Below, piece after piece: positions 54,608-63,267 of a stretch of 64,000 nt of DNA. The notes beneath the pieces were generated by a model. That model saw nothing but the letters and a program-made list of their open reading frames with translations. It did not search any database and was not told the DNA's origin. The position numbers and the translations under genes are program-made. This DNA comes from Candidatus Jordarchaeales archaeon (GTDB lineage: Archaea; Asgardarchaeota; Jordiarchaeia; Jordiarchaeales; Freyrarchaeaceae): assembly GCA_038889235.1 (NCBI GenBank), contig JAWAHN010000001.1, positions 468,499 to 532,498 on the forward strand, read 5' to 3'. Position 1 is the first letter of the stretch. Each line of letters opens with the position of its first letter.

Positions 54608-56701
54608 GTGACTAATTGGAATGTTGGGTTGAAGGGATTCGCAGCAAGCCTGCTTGGAAAGGGGGACGTGAAAGTCTGGAGTAAGGATGAGCTTAACGCA
54701 GCACTCATACTTTTCAGCGACGTTCTGGCAAAACTTCTCCTTCTAGGATCCATGCTTCCTATTCTGTTGAGAACCGACTATCTCCCAGCGTGGTACTTTT
54801 CAACAGTTACTGGAATCTACAATGCGCCCTTCACGCTTTTCGGCATGTTAAATATTCATGGAGTGCAAATTCCCACTGTGATTCAAAGGGGGGACCTCAT
54901 TCCACCAGATTTCCAGATCTATGCCCCCCATATCCCGTGGACGCTCGTATCGGCGTTTATCTCGTCGAGCGTGCTCGCGACGCTTATCGGAGGAATAGCC
55001 TACAGTTACTACGCATACGCTAAGACCGTCAAAACTGGAAGCAACTTCACTGCCTTACCTTTTGGTCCAAGTCTCCCCGCAACCTTCCTAGTGATCGCCT
55101 ACATATTGATCGTGGTGAGGAACCTACTAGGACTTGACATCTACACTGCTGTCTCGGTAGCTATAATGGTGAATATAGTGTGTTCAATAACCGAGGTGGT
55201 TCTCGCTCTGACAGTGATCGGACGCGTTAAGGGGCGCCTCCCGCTTCCGGGAGTGCTCGGGGTCTCAGCCGGAATTGGAGTTGCGTGGGCCATAGTCGGA
55301 CTCTTCAGCTTCGTGGCTGGAACACCTGTGGGTGGAGTTTGCGGAGCGCTAAACAATTGGCCCCAAATTAGCCCAGTCGTAGGACTGGTGACGACTGCGC
55401 TGCTACTAGGAGGCCTTGTCCTCAGGCAGTACAGTAGGGTTCCGCCGGCTCTAGCCGCACTGGCTGTTGGAGCATTCTTAGCGTCTTTAAACGCACTATG
55501 GTTGGGGGTCTACTCGGCTACGGGAGACTTACTTTTCTACTTCAGAGAGGTTTGGACTACCGTGTTTGGAGGAATTGGACCACAGTTCTTGCTAGCCTAC
55601 CTGTTGGGGATTAACCCGGCTCCCTATGTTTACTACGGGATCTCCTCTTCATGGCTTCCATCCATTCGCCTCGAAATTCTGGGAAGGGGGCTCGAAATTC
55701 TCCCACTAGTTGCAGCCATAGCGGTTCCAATCCAGGTTTACGACACCGTGGAGAGCTACGCTAACACCATGTCGTGCAACCTCGCGCTGGCGCGCAGAAT
55801 GAACTTCAGTGGAGGAGAAGCCGAGAAGTGGGCTTACGAGGAAGGCTACGATCCATCAGACGTAATGCTCGTGGGCGCGTTTGCGAGCTTGGTGGGAGCT
55901 CTGTTTGGAGGGTGGGCTCCAATGGTTAACTATGTTGGGTCGGCGGGCTACGTTAGGGTTGGAGCTAGAGTCGGGTACCCTGTGTTAGCCAGCTTGCTTC
56001 TAGCGGTTGTAACTTGGATCGGCGTGTTCTACTTAATCCCCTTGCTTTTACCCATATCCGTGACAGCACCTTTCCTTTTGTTCCTCGGGGGGATTACTGT
56101 AGCTCAAGCTTTCATGGAAACCTATGAGTACAACGGTGGAAACTTGGAAACCGTCTGGGGGGACTTTTTGGCGGTGTGCTTGGCCGTTGTTCCACAGATC
56201 TTCTTATGGACGGCCAGCGTGCTGACAGTTAACTTCAGCTTCTTGTTGACAGGTGAAGCTATGAGCGCTGCTCTGTCACCATACAGGTTGCTGAACGAAG
56301 TATTCTATTTCACCTGCCAGCTCGACGGGTTAATAGTCAGGGTTCCTTATGCCAAGCTTCTCGGAGTGTACGGTTACAGTGTAAACCCGACTTTTAGCTA
56401 CGCGTCGCTCGCTTTAGGTTGGTCCGGCGTGTTATTCTTCGGGTTAAATGCAAGCCTAGTGGGACTCGTTTGGGGAAGCATATTTTCAGACGTGAATCAT
56501 AGAAAGACTAAGCGCGCCGCCGCGATAGCGACCGCCGCCGCAGTCCTATCGGTAGCGGGGGTCATGCACTCGTTCTCTGTCCCCTTGAACAGCTTAGAGG
56601 TGCTCTCCGCCATTCCATGGGGGCTGTTTTACCTCGCAATGGCTGTGTTAATTCTCTTGATCGGCCGGCGTCAGGTCGGACACGCCGCCCCTAAGGCCTG
56701 A
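54608..56701 (+). CDS. Polytopic transporter, purine-permease-like (NCS2/AzgA-type)
   Basis: This is an about 697-residue protein with 12 or more membrane helices. The block DTVESYANTMSCNLALARRM near 385 and AFASLVGALFGGWAPMVNYV near 420 followed by GARVGYPVLASLLLAVVTW resemble the substrate-site helices of xanthine/adenine permeases. The position right after purM supports nucleobase transport, but this is inference. It is longer than usual NCS2 proteins (430-480), with an N-terminal extension. GGTGGG precedes GTG 54608. The last 54 nt overlap the convergent gene. Confidence 0.65.
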   Translation: MTNWNVGLKGFAASLLGKGDVKVWSKDELNAALILFSDVLAKLLLLGSMLPILLRTDYLPAWYFSTVTGIYNAPFTLFGMLNIHGVQIPTVIQRGDLIPPDFQIYAPHIPWTLVSAFISSSVLATLIGGIAYSYYAYAKTVKTGSNFTALPFGPSLPATFLVIAYILIVVRNLLGLDIYTAVSVAIMVNIVCSITEVVLALTVIGRVKGRLPLPGVLGVSAGIGVAWAIVGLFSFVAGTPVGGVCGALNNWPQISPVVGLVTTALLLGGLVLRQYSRVPPALAALAVGAFLASLNALWLGVYSATGDLLFYFREVWTTVFGGIGPQFLLAYLLGINPAPYVYYGISSSWLPSIRLEILGRGLEILPLVAAIAVPIQVYDTVESYANTMSCNLALARRMNFSGGEAEKWAYEEGYDPSDVMLVGAFASLVGALFGGWAPMVNYVGSAGYVRVGARVGYPVLASLLLAVVTWIGVFYLIPLLLPISVTAPFLLFLGGITVAQAFMETYEYNGGNLETVWGDFLAVCLAVVPQIFLWTASVLTVNFSFLLTGEAMSAALSPYRLLNEVFYFTCQLDGLIVRVPYAKLLGVYGYSVNPTFSYASLALGWSGVLFFGLNASLVGLVWGSIFSDVNHRKTKRAAAIATAAAVLSVAGVMHSFSVPLNSLEVLSAIPWGLFYLAMAVLILLIGRRQVGHAAPKA

Positions 56702-57565
56702 CAACGTGCACACTCCACCGTTTTTCCCATTCATGACTATGGTTGCCAACGGGTAAACCTCGCTTAGGGCGGCTTCCAGGGTTATGGAATTTATGGGAGT
56801 CATTTTAAGTGAAGGTGAGACTAATCCAGAGGCGATGAGGATTTTGAGCGCGTCTTTCAGTCTAAGGTCTGAGGTTCCGTTGTAGTAAACCTTGGATGGG
56901 TTTCTGAGCAAGTATAGGGCGGCGTCTTGTAACCTCCTTCTTCTCAGTTCTAAGAGGGCGGCGCTGCAGTTTTTCGGAGGGGGCGGGGCAGTCCATACCA
57001 GTGTTTCTTTTCCAACCCCTTGGAGGTACACTATGCGGTTGTCGTAGAGCTTTTTCAGCACCTTTCTCGGGTTCGGCATCACTCTGCATGAAACTTTGAG
57101 AACTAGGTTGGCGTCGATTCCAGGTGGCATGTGTAGGATTAAGTTATAAAGTGTTCTTGCCTCCCTCCAGTCGTCGTGTTCTCCTTTAAGCAGGTTGCTG
57201 TTCGTGGCTGTGACGAAGAGCTTTCCGTCTGAGACTACGAGACCGCCGGCCATTTCTAGGAAAGCCTTAGTTATCTTTTCGGCTTCCCCGTCAGGGATTC
57301 CGGTAACTTCTTTAACGAGCCTCGGTAGCTCGGCTGGAACTTGAAGCACTCTGAGAAGCCTAGCTGTAAGGGCGCTCATCTTTCCAGTATGGAATACGTC
57401 TATGTGCCTCCTGGTCTCGTATGCGGGTAGCAAGGGGATGCCGCAGCCGAACTTTTTATTCAGCGATTCGAGAAAGACCTTTCGCACGGGTTCAGCGAAA
57501 GGAGCGTTGAGCGAGGCTGAGAATGCCATGGCGTCTCTGCAAGCCCTTGTAGGGTTGACGAGCAA
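56648..57565 (-). CDS. Uncharacterised protein of the HerA-NurA operon
   Basis: This is a 305-residue, mostly helical protein. Regions ITKAFLEMAGGLVVSDGKLF near 95 and NPRKVLKKLYDNRIVYLQGV near 165 look like winged-helix units, and DLRLKDALKILIASGLVSPS near 235 may be a third. A Pro-rich APPPPKN linker lies near 192. TTG 57565 has GGGGGG 8 nt upstream. It directly follows nurA, so it may serve DNA-end processing. I recognise no family. Confidence 0.6.
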   Translation of the reverse strand: MLVNPTRACRDAMAFSASLNAPFAEPVRKVFLESLNKKFGCGIPLLPAYETRRHIDVFHTGKMSALTARLLRVLQVPAELPRLVKEVTGIPDGEAEKITKAFLEMAGGLVVSDGKLFVTATNSNLLKGEHDDWREARTLYNLILHMPPGIDANLVLKVSCRVMPNPRKVLKKLYDNRIVYLQGVGKETLVWTAPPPPKNCSAALLELRRRRLQDAALYLLRNPSKVYYNGTSDLRLKDALKILIASGLVSPSLKMTPINSITLEAALSEVYPLATIVMNGKNGGVCTLSGLRGGVSDLTPADQEN

Positions 57566-57568
57566 ATG

Positions 57569-58762
57569 TTAGACCCCCCTCCCCCTCTTTCCCCAAACGC
57601 TCTCCAATCCGTGTTTTGGTTTAAACATCCTGTAGAAAACGTTTGCCTCAACTCCTTCCTTTTTAGCCATTTTAACTATCCTAGCGAAGAACTCGTCTGT
57701 TAGGAAGTCGAGTAGGGTGTCTTCCACGAGGCTGAAAGCGTGTGCGAACTCTAAGGGCCAAGGAACGTTGTTCATGTTACTTGCCTGGTAGTAGAGAGCA
57801 GAGCAGAGGTATTCAAAGAGTCTCTCGTCCTCGACGACGCTGCGGTGGACTTCAACCCTTATAGGCATGGCGTCGTGGGGCTTGAAGTAGAAGAAGCGCA
57901 TGTCCGATATGAAGCCGGCATAGTTCTTGCCGAAAACCTTCCTCTTCGCCAGCTCCCCCCAGAGCTTGCTCTTCCTGGGAGCTGTGATAACCAACTTTCT
58001 TCCACCTTTCTTGCTACATGCGGGCAGTATTGGGTCAAGGAGAGCGACATCGCTCACCCTACCATACAGTCCTATGGAGCTTGGGAGCTGAGAGGAGCTG
58101 GAGACCAACTCGACCGAGCGGGGGGATTTCACCACGCACGCGTGGAGGCGTTCTACAAGTAGCTCTGTCAGCCTGTCAGCTATCCCGCCGTCACCGTAAA
58201 TCCTTCTGAAAACTCGCTCATACTCTTCCCGTACAGCCCTTGATACTTCGTACTCGCGCGAAACAACTCTGTAAGGTGGTAAAAGGTCGTGGTGTGGGAG
58301 TATTGGGCCGTCGAGGAGTATCAAGTCGCAGTTGTGAGAGAGAAGTGCCTCAACGGCTGCCGTTCTCTCGAGATACTGGCGGGAAATTGCTTCGACGCGA
58401 TCCAAGTCTTCGTCAACGAGACCAATTGTGGGAATACACTTAGCGATGACGCGTGGAGCGTAAACTAGGGGGTTGTCACATTTGAAGAAGACCGAGACGG
58501 CTGAAACAACTATGAAAGAAAGGCCAGCCCGCTCACTCCTGTTGGACGAACCGTCGACTCCGACAGTTAGGACGTCTCTAGCTGCAGGGTTAACACTCAA
58601 CTCGACGAGCTCCAGGTTTCCTTCGAAGCACTCGAGTTGCTTCACCATAGAAATGTAGGTCTTATAGAAGCGTTCAGCCTCGTCTCCGAGAATTTTAAGA
58701 GCCTCGTAAAAGAGCTGCCCCCTCTGCAGTTCCCTTTCTTCAAGTATCTTAAGAAGGTTCAA
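57569..58762 (-). CDS. nurA: NurA nuclease
   Basis: This is an about 397-residue 5'-3' nuclease that works with HerA in end resection. VLTVGVDGSSNRSERAGLSF near residue 70 holds the first catalytic Asp, and DLILLDGPILPHHDLLPPYR near 150 the second. LVITAPRKSKLWGELAKRKV near 255 and the C-terminal PWPLEFAHAFSLVEDTLL are family features. GGTGG 6 nt before TTG 58762 sets the start; the 3' end of herA overlaps it by 14 nt, so translation is coupled. Confidence 0.88.
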   Translation of the reverse strand: MNLLKILEERELQRGQLFYEALKILGDEAERFYKTYISMVKQLECFEGNLELVELSVNPAARDVLTVGVDGSSNRSERAGLSFIVVSAVSVFFKCDNPLVYAPRVIAKCIPTIGLVDEDLDRVEAISRQYLERTAAVEALLSHNCDLILLDGPILPHHDLLPPYRVVSREYEVSRAVREEYERVFRRIYGDGGIADRLTELLVERLHACVVKSPRSVELVSSSSQLPSSIGLYGRVSDVALLDPILPACSKKGGRKLVITAPRKSKLWGELAKRKVFGKNYAGFISDMRFFYFKPHDAMPIRVEVHRSVVEDERLFEYLCSALYYQASNMNNVPWPLEFAHAFSLVEDTLLDFLTDEFFARIVKMAKKEGVEANVFYRMFKPKHGLESVWGKRGRGV

Positions 58763-60404
58763 GCCGCGCCACCCCCTCCGCAAACTCCTCATGAAGCTCG
58801 AAGACAGTCTTGTGGCCGTAACCAAGCCGGATGTCGCCTTTATCTATGGCGACGCATATAGGCTCCCTTATGGGAGTAGCCATTCCAGCCACCAGAAACT
58901 CTCCCACCCCGAGCCTTGGCAGAATGCTTTTTATCTCTGGGAAGTCAGTGTAACTCTCTATCGCGCTCATGTCGCTTGCAGCAGTAAGGCAGCCGCAGAA
59001 CAGAGTGTTTAGGTTGGAGAAAACGGCCTTAGATATCCTAGATATCCGCTGGTTAATGACTGTAAGGTTGGCTCCAAACTTCCTCCCCTCCTCAGAGAGA
59101 CTCGTGATCTTCCCAAGGCAGAGGAAAGGCTTGCCGACCACGACCTGCGAATACGCTCCGCCAGTTTCCGGGATGTAGTTCTTGGCCTCATCTATCACTA
59201 GGTGTATTGGAAGACGCTTTCTAAGTATCAAGTCAGCGATGGTTCCCAGCTTCGCCTGCCTCGCCTCTAGCGAATCCTGAGAGGCGTCAATTACAAGCAC
59301 CCTGTTAGCTGCAAGCTTCCAGACCTTCGAGTAATCGTTGATACTGCTTCCGTTGAAAAAGCTTGAGCCGAGCATTTTAACTCGCTTCTCTATAGCAACA
59401 CTCCAGGTCCTAGTCGACTGGTCCTTGCTGTAAAACTCCTTAAGCCACTCATTAACGTAATTCATGAAGACGCGCGCGTCAAGCTCGACCTCGCCCCCCA
59501 AAAAGTCCATTACAAAAAGATCCGCAGCCACCTCGACGGCTTTACGAGCCTGAGAGGGGAGCACGTCAAGCATCAAAAGTTTAACTAAGTCGCTTGCATC
59601 AGTGGGGATAACTGGTAGTTCCGAGCTTTGAAGCACCTCAAACCTGCTACAGAGCTCACCAAGATTGCTGGTAGCATACTCCCCCGTGTGATCCCAGACT
59701 ATAACGTTAATCTTCTTCGACAGGGAAGACAAGCCGACGAGGAAGCAAGCGGCAGTCACACTCTTCCCCATACCTATGCGGGCAAATATGCCGACGCCAA
59801 GCCTCAAAATCGCGGAGGCGTCAACTTCCACAGGATAATCCGCCTCCCTGATCTTACCTATAGCGAAGTACTCGTCCTCCCTTGCGGGGTCCTTGAACAG
59901 CAGACGGTAGTCCTCCTTATTGGCAACGTACACAGGAGAGCACGGCTTCGGAGGATAAGCGATGCTCGTAACACCTGGACCAGCGGGCTTGCCGTAAATC
60001 CGCAACTCACCATACTTGAGGTTTTGCTCAAGATGGGGAATCTCGCCGTAAATACTGGAGAAGTAGTTTAAAACGTCCGTTGTGGCGCCTCGAGTGGCAG
60101 CGTTGAGACTGGTCACCAAACCTATTATTTTAGCTCCCCCATGCTTAACCGTTAAAAGTTGCCCCTCGTAAACATAATCGTCAGCGTAATCAAACACGGC
60201 AAAATTGCAAAGCTTGGTGCTCGTCGGACTCACTATGAACCCGACGGGAGCCTCACCCTTAAGTATCTGGTCCTTGGACCTCATGTAGTCGTACTCGTCA
60301 ACCTGGCAACTCATGAAGGCACGCAGCAACACCGGATCGAAATTATTTTCCAGAGACACACCACCAACCCCAAAAGTCAATATGTAACCGTTCACTAGAA
60401 CCAT
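58749..60404 (-). CDS. herA: HerA DNA translocase
   Basis: This is a 551-residue hexameric FtsK/HerA ATPase. The N-terminal HAS-barrel region (1-190: ILKGEAPVGFIVSPTSTKLC, VYEGQLLTVKHGGAKIIGLV) docks NurA. The ATPase has the P-loop FARIGMGKSVTAACFLVGLS near 210, NVIVWDHTGEYATS near 240, LPIHLVIDEAKNYIPE near 405 and ANLTVINQRISRISKAVFSN near 455. The P-loop reads ARIGMGKS rather than the common GSTGSGKS but fits the A/GxxxxGKS pattern. ATG 60404 heads the operon. Confidence 0.9.
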   Translation of the reverse strand: MVLVNGYILTFGVGGVSLENNFDPVLLRAFMSCQVDEYDYMRSKDQILKGEAPVGFIVSPTSTKLCNFAVFDYADDYVYEGQLLTVKHGGAKIIGLVTSLNAATRGATTDVLNYFSSIYGEIPHLEQNLKYGELRIYGKPAGPGVTSIAYPPKPCSPVYVANKEDYRLLFKDPAREDEYFAIGKIREADYPVEVDASAILRLGVGIFARIGMGKSVTAACFLVGLSSLSKKINVIVWDHTGEYATSNLGELCSRFEVLQSSELPVIPTDASDLVKLLMLDVLPSQARKAVEVAADLFVMDFLGGEVELDARVFMNYVNEWLKEFYSKDQSTRTWSVAIEKRVKMLGSSFFNGSSINDYSKVWKLAANRVLVIDASQDSLEARQAKLGTIADLILRKRLPIHLVIDEAKNYIPETGGAYSQVVVGKPFLCLGKITSLSEEGRKFGANLTVINQRISRISKAVFSNLNTLFCGCLTAASDMSAIESYTDFPEIKSILPRLGVGEFLVAGMATPIREPICVAIDKGDIRLGYGHKTVFELHEEFAEGVARLEPS

Positions 60405-60448
60405 GCATTAAATAAATTTTTCATCAATGGAAGTTTATCCTATCATGA

Positions 60449-60464
60449 TATATAAATTTTTTCC
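60449..60464 (-). promoter_or_regulatory. BRE/TATA promoter of the herA-nurA operon
   Basis: On the minus strand GGAAAAAA is followed by TTTATATAT, about 45-60 nt before the herA ATG. The rest of 60465-60640 has no gene I can support. A plus-strand TATA-like AAAACTTATAAGG at 60650-60663 serves the winged-helix array. Confidence 0.5.
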
Positions 60465-60727
60465 AATCTTTGTGATAGTACTGTCTTAAAAAACATAATT
60501 CTTTCTTCAATTAAGCATGTGGCAGGAAAGTATTTCTTGAAATGGGCTTTGCACAGCGTGATGAAGGCTGACGCTTACGGCTTCATGTCCCCTATCGTAG
60601 GTTATATATGATGATGCTATTTTTGTGGTAGGAGTCGCAGAGTTTAGAGAAAAACTTATAAGGTTTTTTATTTATTAGTTCTATCAAAAAATAACTTCCA
60701 GCATTGTTTCTTCATGTTGAAAGAATA

Positions 60728-61021
60728 ATGGAAGTGAGTGGCTGGTTGGAGGAGGCGTTAAGGGTTCTTATGGATTTGGATAAGGCTAAGACTAGGTTGG
60801 AGGTTTTGAACGCTATAATGGATTATGGCCCGGTGTCTCCGTCGGAGCTTGCTGAAAGGCTTGGTTTGTCCCAGAATGCAGTTAACATAGCTCTCCACTA
60901 CTTGTCTAAGAGTGGTGTTGTGAAGAAGGTTGAGAGGGGGCTTTACGAGGTGAATCACGCTGTTTTCTATAAGGCTTTCCTGGCGCTGGTTTTCAAGTTA
61001 AAGGATGTTGTTGGGAGGTGA
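60728..61021 (+). CDS. Winged-helix protein 1 of a five-gene array
   Basis: This is a 97-residue wHTH protein. RLEVLNAIMDYGPVSPSELA (residues 23-42) and GLSQNAVNIALHYLSKSGVV (46-65) form the helix-turn-helix, KKVERGLYEVNHA the wing, and FYKAFLALVFKLKDVVG a C-terminal amphipathic helix likely for dimerisation. ATG 60728 is chosen; no strong ribosome-binding site is seen. It is the first of five tandem genes 60.7-62.3 kb. Confidence 0.75.
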   Translation: MEVSGWLEEALRVLMDLDKAKTRLEVLNAIMDYGPVSPSELAERLGLSQNAVNIALHYLSKSGVVKKVERGLYEVNHAVFYKAFLALVFKLKDVVGR

Positions 61022-61025
61022 AGGC

Positions 61026-61298
61026 GTGAACAGGCTTTGTGATAACGCTTTGCGGCTTCGTGGGGGTAGCCTTAAGGTTTTGTCTCTTCTCTCAATTTCA
61101 GCGAAGCCTCTTAGGCCCAGTGAGATAGCTGAGATTTTGAACATGCCTTTGAAGGATGTTGGTAAGTACCTTGTCCGGCTTTCTGAGAAGGGGTTGGTTT
61201 CAAAGGTTGAGGTGAATGGTACCCCTGGTTATGTGTCTAACTTGGACTTGTTAGAGATAGTGTTGGACCACGAGAGGCGTTTAAGGAGCCTTGAGTGA
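61026..61298 (+). CDS. Winged-helix protein 2 of a five-gene array
   Basis: This is a 90-residue wHTH protein. LKVLSLLSISAKPLRPSEIA and NMPLKDVGKYLVRLSEKGLV form the DNA-binding unit; VSKVEVNGTPGYVSN is the wing. It ends with a short charged helix instead of the long hydrophobic helix of proteins 1, 3 and 4. GGAGGTGA is 6 nt before GTG 61026 and lies inside the end of gene 1. Confidence 0.75.
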   Translation: MNRLCDNALRLRGGSLKVLSLLSISAKPLRPSEIAEILNMPLKDVGKYLVRLSEKGLVSKVEVNGTPGYVSNLDLLEIVLDHERRLRSLE

Positions 61299-61312
61299 GC
61301 TGAGGGCTTGCC

Positions 61313-61618
61313 TTGAAGGTTGAAGATTTGGAGGAGGCATTCAGGCATATTTTGGGGATGAAGGAGAGCACGCTGCGTGTCTTAACCTATATTTTAGTGA
61401 AGGGGGAGAGAGTTACTCCTAAGGAGATTGTTGAGGAGACTGGGTTGAGCCAGAACAGTGTTTGGAAGGCTGTTAGGCGGCTTGAGGCTTTAGGGGTTAT
61501 AAGGTCTGTTGAGAGGGGGAGCTATGAGGCTAATCATGGATTTATATTGGCTTTACTGCTATTTGAGCTCCAGAAGGTAGCGAGGATGCTTGGAGAGGTG
61601 GGCGTTGAGCGAGACTGA
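61313..61618 (+). CDS. Winged-helix protein 3 of a five-gene array
   Basis: This is a 101-residue wHTH protein. TLRVLTYILVKGERVTPKEI and GLSQNSVWKAVRRLEALGVI match protein 1 closely (GLSQNAVNIAL), followed by the RSVERGSYEANHG wing and the hydrophobic helix FILALLLFELQKVARMLGE. TTG 61313 follows GAGGG. It overlaps gene 4 by 14 nt. Confidence 0.75.
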   Translation: MKVEDLEEAFRHILGMKESTLRVLTYILVKGERVTPKEIVEETGLSQNSVWKAVRRLEALGVIRSVERGSYEANHGFILALLLFELQKVARMLGEVGVERD

Positions 61619-61904
61619 GGGTGATGCAAGGGCGGGGTTTGCAAAATTTTTAAAGCTGGGAGAAGCCTCCATGAAGATAGTGGAGTATGTGTTGCGCTCT
61701 CCAAACCCTGTGACGCCGAAGGAGCTTGTCGAAAAGTTGGGGCTGAGTGAGGGGACTGTGTGGAACGCGCTTAGCAGGCTCAGTAAAACTGGGTTTTTAG
61801 TGTCTACGGGAAGAGGGGAGTATAAGGCAAACTACGGATACATACTTGCTATGGTGCTCTTCGCTTTAGTTGAACTATACGAGAAGAGGGGGAAGGAGAG
61901 ATGA
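61605..61904 (+). CDS. Winged-helix protein 4 of a five-gene array
   Basis: This is a 99-residue wHTH protein. SMKIVEYVLRSPNPVTPKEL and GLSEGTVWNALSRLSKTGFL form the HTH, VSTGRGEYKANYG the wing, and YILAMVLFALVELYEKRGKE the C-terminal helix. It is the nearest relative of protein 3. AGGTGG a few nt before TTG 61605 sets the start; the gene starts inside gene 3 and its stop overlaps the ATG of gene 5. Confidence 0.75.
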   Translation: MSETEGDARAGFAKFLKLGEASMKIVEYVLRSPNPVTPKELVEKLGLSEGTVWNALSRLSKTGFLVSTGRGEYKANYGYILAMVLFALVELYEKRGKER

Positions 61905-61937
61905 GCGGGAAGGAGAGAGAAGGAGAGATGAGCGGGA
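61892..61937 (+). repeat. Tandem duplication of ribosome-binding site plus start codon
   Basis: The 19-nt unit GAAGGAGAGATGAGCGGGA occurs at 61892-61910 and 61919-61937, a 27-nt period (nine codons). Each copy has AGGAG followed by an ATG in the frame of winged-helix gene 5. Confidence 0.85.
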
Positions 61938-62272
61938 GCGTGGAGAAGCAGGCGCCTGAGAAAGTGAACCCTAGGGCTGTGATAGCAGCGCTTATGGGGT
62001 TCAGGGAGAGAGGTTCATCAGTCTTATCATACCTGCTGAGGAAGCAGGAGGGAAAACCTGTCCCCCCATCAGAAATACAAAAGGCGCTTAATATCTCCCC
62101 GTCAAACTTGTCTCACTCTGGTAGGAGCCTCGAGAAGCTTGGACTTATTTCGAGGGGGCCCGACGGCTATACCCCGAAAATAGGAGTGATCATAGACGTG
62201 CTTCTTTCCGTAGTAACAGATCTTGTGAGAAGAGTTGAGGAGCTGGAGAGGGCTGTTGAAGAAAAAAGGTGA
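61901..62272 (+). CDS. Winged-helix protein 5 of a five-gene array
   Basis: This 123-residue protein has a charged 25-residue N-terminal extension, then a wHTH: SVLSYLLRKQEGKPVPPSEI and NISPSNLSHSGRSLEKLGLI, a short wing (SRGPDGYTPK) and the helix VIIDVLLSVVTDLVRRVEEL. ATG 61901 overlaps the gene 4 stop. A 27-nt duplication places a second in-frame ATG at 61928, so two start sites are possible. Confidence 0.75.
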   Translation: MSGKEREGEMSGSVEKQAPEKVNPRAVIAALMGFRERGSSVLSYLLRKQEGKPVPPSEIQKALNISPSNLSHSGRSLEKLGLISRGPDGYTPKIGVIIDVLLSVVTDLVRRVEELERAVEEKR

Positions 62273-62331
62273 AGTGATATTCGCAATGGGACGTTATTGT
62301 GATCCGCTCGGACGCTATGAACATGGGGGAA

Positions 62332-63267
62332 CTAGCTGCTTCTCTTCACTTTTTTGACGTACCTTGACGCGCTTATGGCAGCCATGGCTCCTTCTCCCGC
62401 CGCTGTTACAACCTGCATTCCGCCGCATGTGCAGTCGCCGGCCGCGAAGACACCTTCAACGTTTGTCCTCTGCATTCGGTCTACTTTTATACAGCCTTTT
62501 TCGTCGACCTCCACGCCGGCCTTTCTTACTAGCTCGCTCGTCGGAACACCTCCGAGCGATATGAAAACTCCGTCGATGGGTATGGCGTCCTCTCTGCCGT
62601 CCTTGTACGCCACTTTAACGTGTTCCACCACGTCTCTCCCGGTTATTTCGGTGGCTCGGGCTTCGACCACTTTTACGCCTTTCTCTCTGATTTTCCGCAG
62701 TAGGTCCTCGGCGGCTTCGAGGGGCGCGCCATGCGTGACTAAAACTACTTCGCTTGCCAGGTCTGACAGGAAGAGGGCGTCAACTGCTGCTTCGTCACTG
62801 GAGCCTACGACTACAACTCTCAGCCCCTTGAAAAATGCTCCATCGCACACGGGACAGTAGCTTACACCTCTCCCCAAGAACTCCGATTCCCCAGGTATTC
62901 TTAGCTTACGCCTCTGTGTTCCGGTAGCGATTATAACGCTTAGAGACGAATAGCTGCCCTTCCTTGTTGTTACTTTTTTGAGCGGCGTCTTCAGCTCTAA
63001 GTCGATTGCCTCCTCGAATGTCCGTATCTCTGCGCCGAACTTAGAGCATTGCTTAACCATTCTCTCTACGAGCTCAAGGCCAGCTATGCCGTCGGGGAAA
63101 CCTGGAAAGTTCTCTATGAATGGGGCTTCCCCTGCCCTCCCACCCGGAATCCCGCTCTCCAGGATAACGGTTTTCAAGCCGAGCCTAGAAGCGTATATCC
63201 CAGCTGTTAATCCTGCTGGACCAGCACCCAGTATGACTAAATCGTATACTTGTTCCCCTTCACCCAT
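62332..63267 (-). CDS. trxB: Thioredoxin reductase
   Basis: This is a 311-residue FAD/NAD(P)H flavoprotein. DLVILGAGPAGLTAGIYASR at residues 9-28 binds FAD, SYCPVCDGAFFKG near 132 holds the redox CxxC, RVVVVGSSDEAAVDALFLSD near 149 the nucleotide-binding fold, and GVFAAGDCTCGGMQVVTAAG near 272 the second FAD contact. The nucleotide motif GSSDEA departs from GGGDSA and may change cofactor preference. ATG 63267 starts the gene. Confidence 0.93.
   Translation of the reverse strand: MGEGEQVYDLVILGAGPAGLTAGIYASRLGLKTVILESGIPGGRAGEAPFIENFPGFPDGIAGLELVERMVKQCSKFGAEIRTFEEAIDLELKTPLKKVTTRKGSYSSLSVIIATGTQRRKLRIPGESEFLGRGVSYCPVCDGAFFKGLRVVVVGSSDEAAVDALFLSDLASEVVLVTHGAPLEAAEDLLRKIREKGVKVVEARATEITGRDVVEHVKVAYKDGREDAIPIDGVFISLGGVPTSELVRKAGVEVDEKGCIKVDRMQRTNVEGVFAAGDCTCGGMQVVTAAGEGAMAAISASRYVKKVKRSS

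Noticed and set aside
58749-60404. HerA as an inactive ATPase because the P-loop lacks GSTGSGKS
   Set aside because: ARIGMGKS still fits the A/GxxxxGKS pattern, and the Asp/Glu of the second ATPase motif (VIDEA) is intact.
60558-60571. C/D-box small RNA suggested by GTGATGA followed by CTGA
   Set aside because: Only 3 nt separate the two boxes, too few for a guide, and no second box pair with proper spacing was found.
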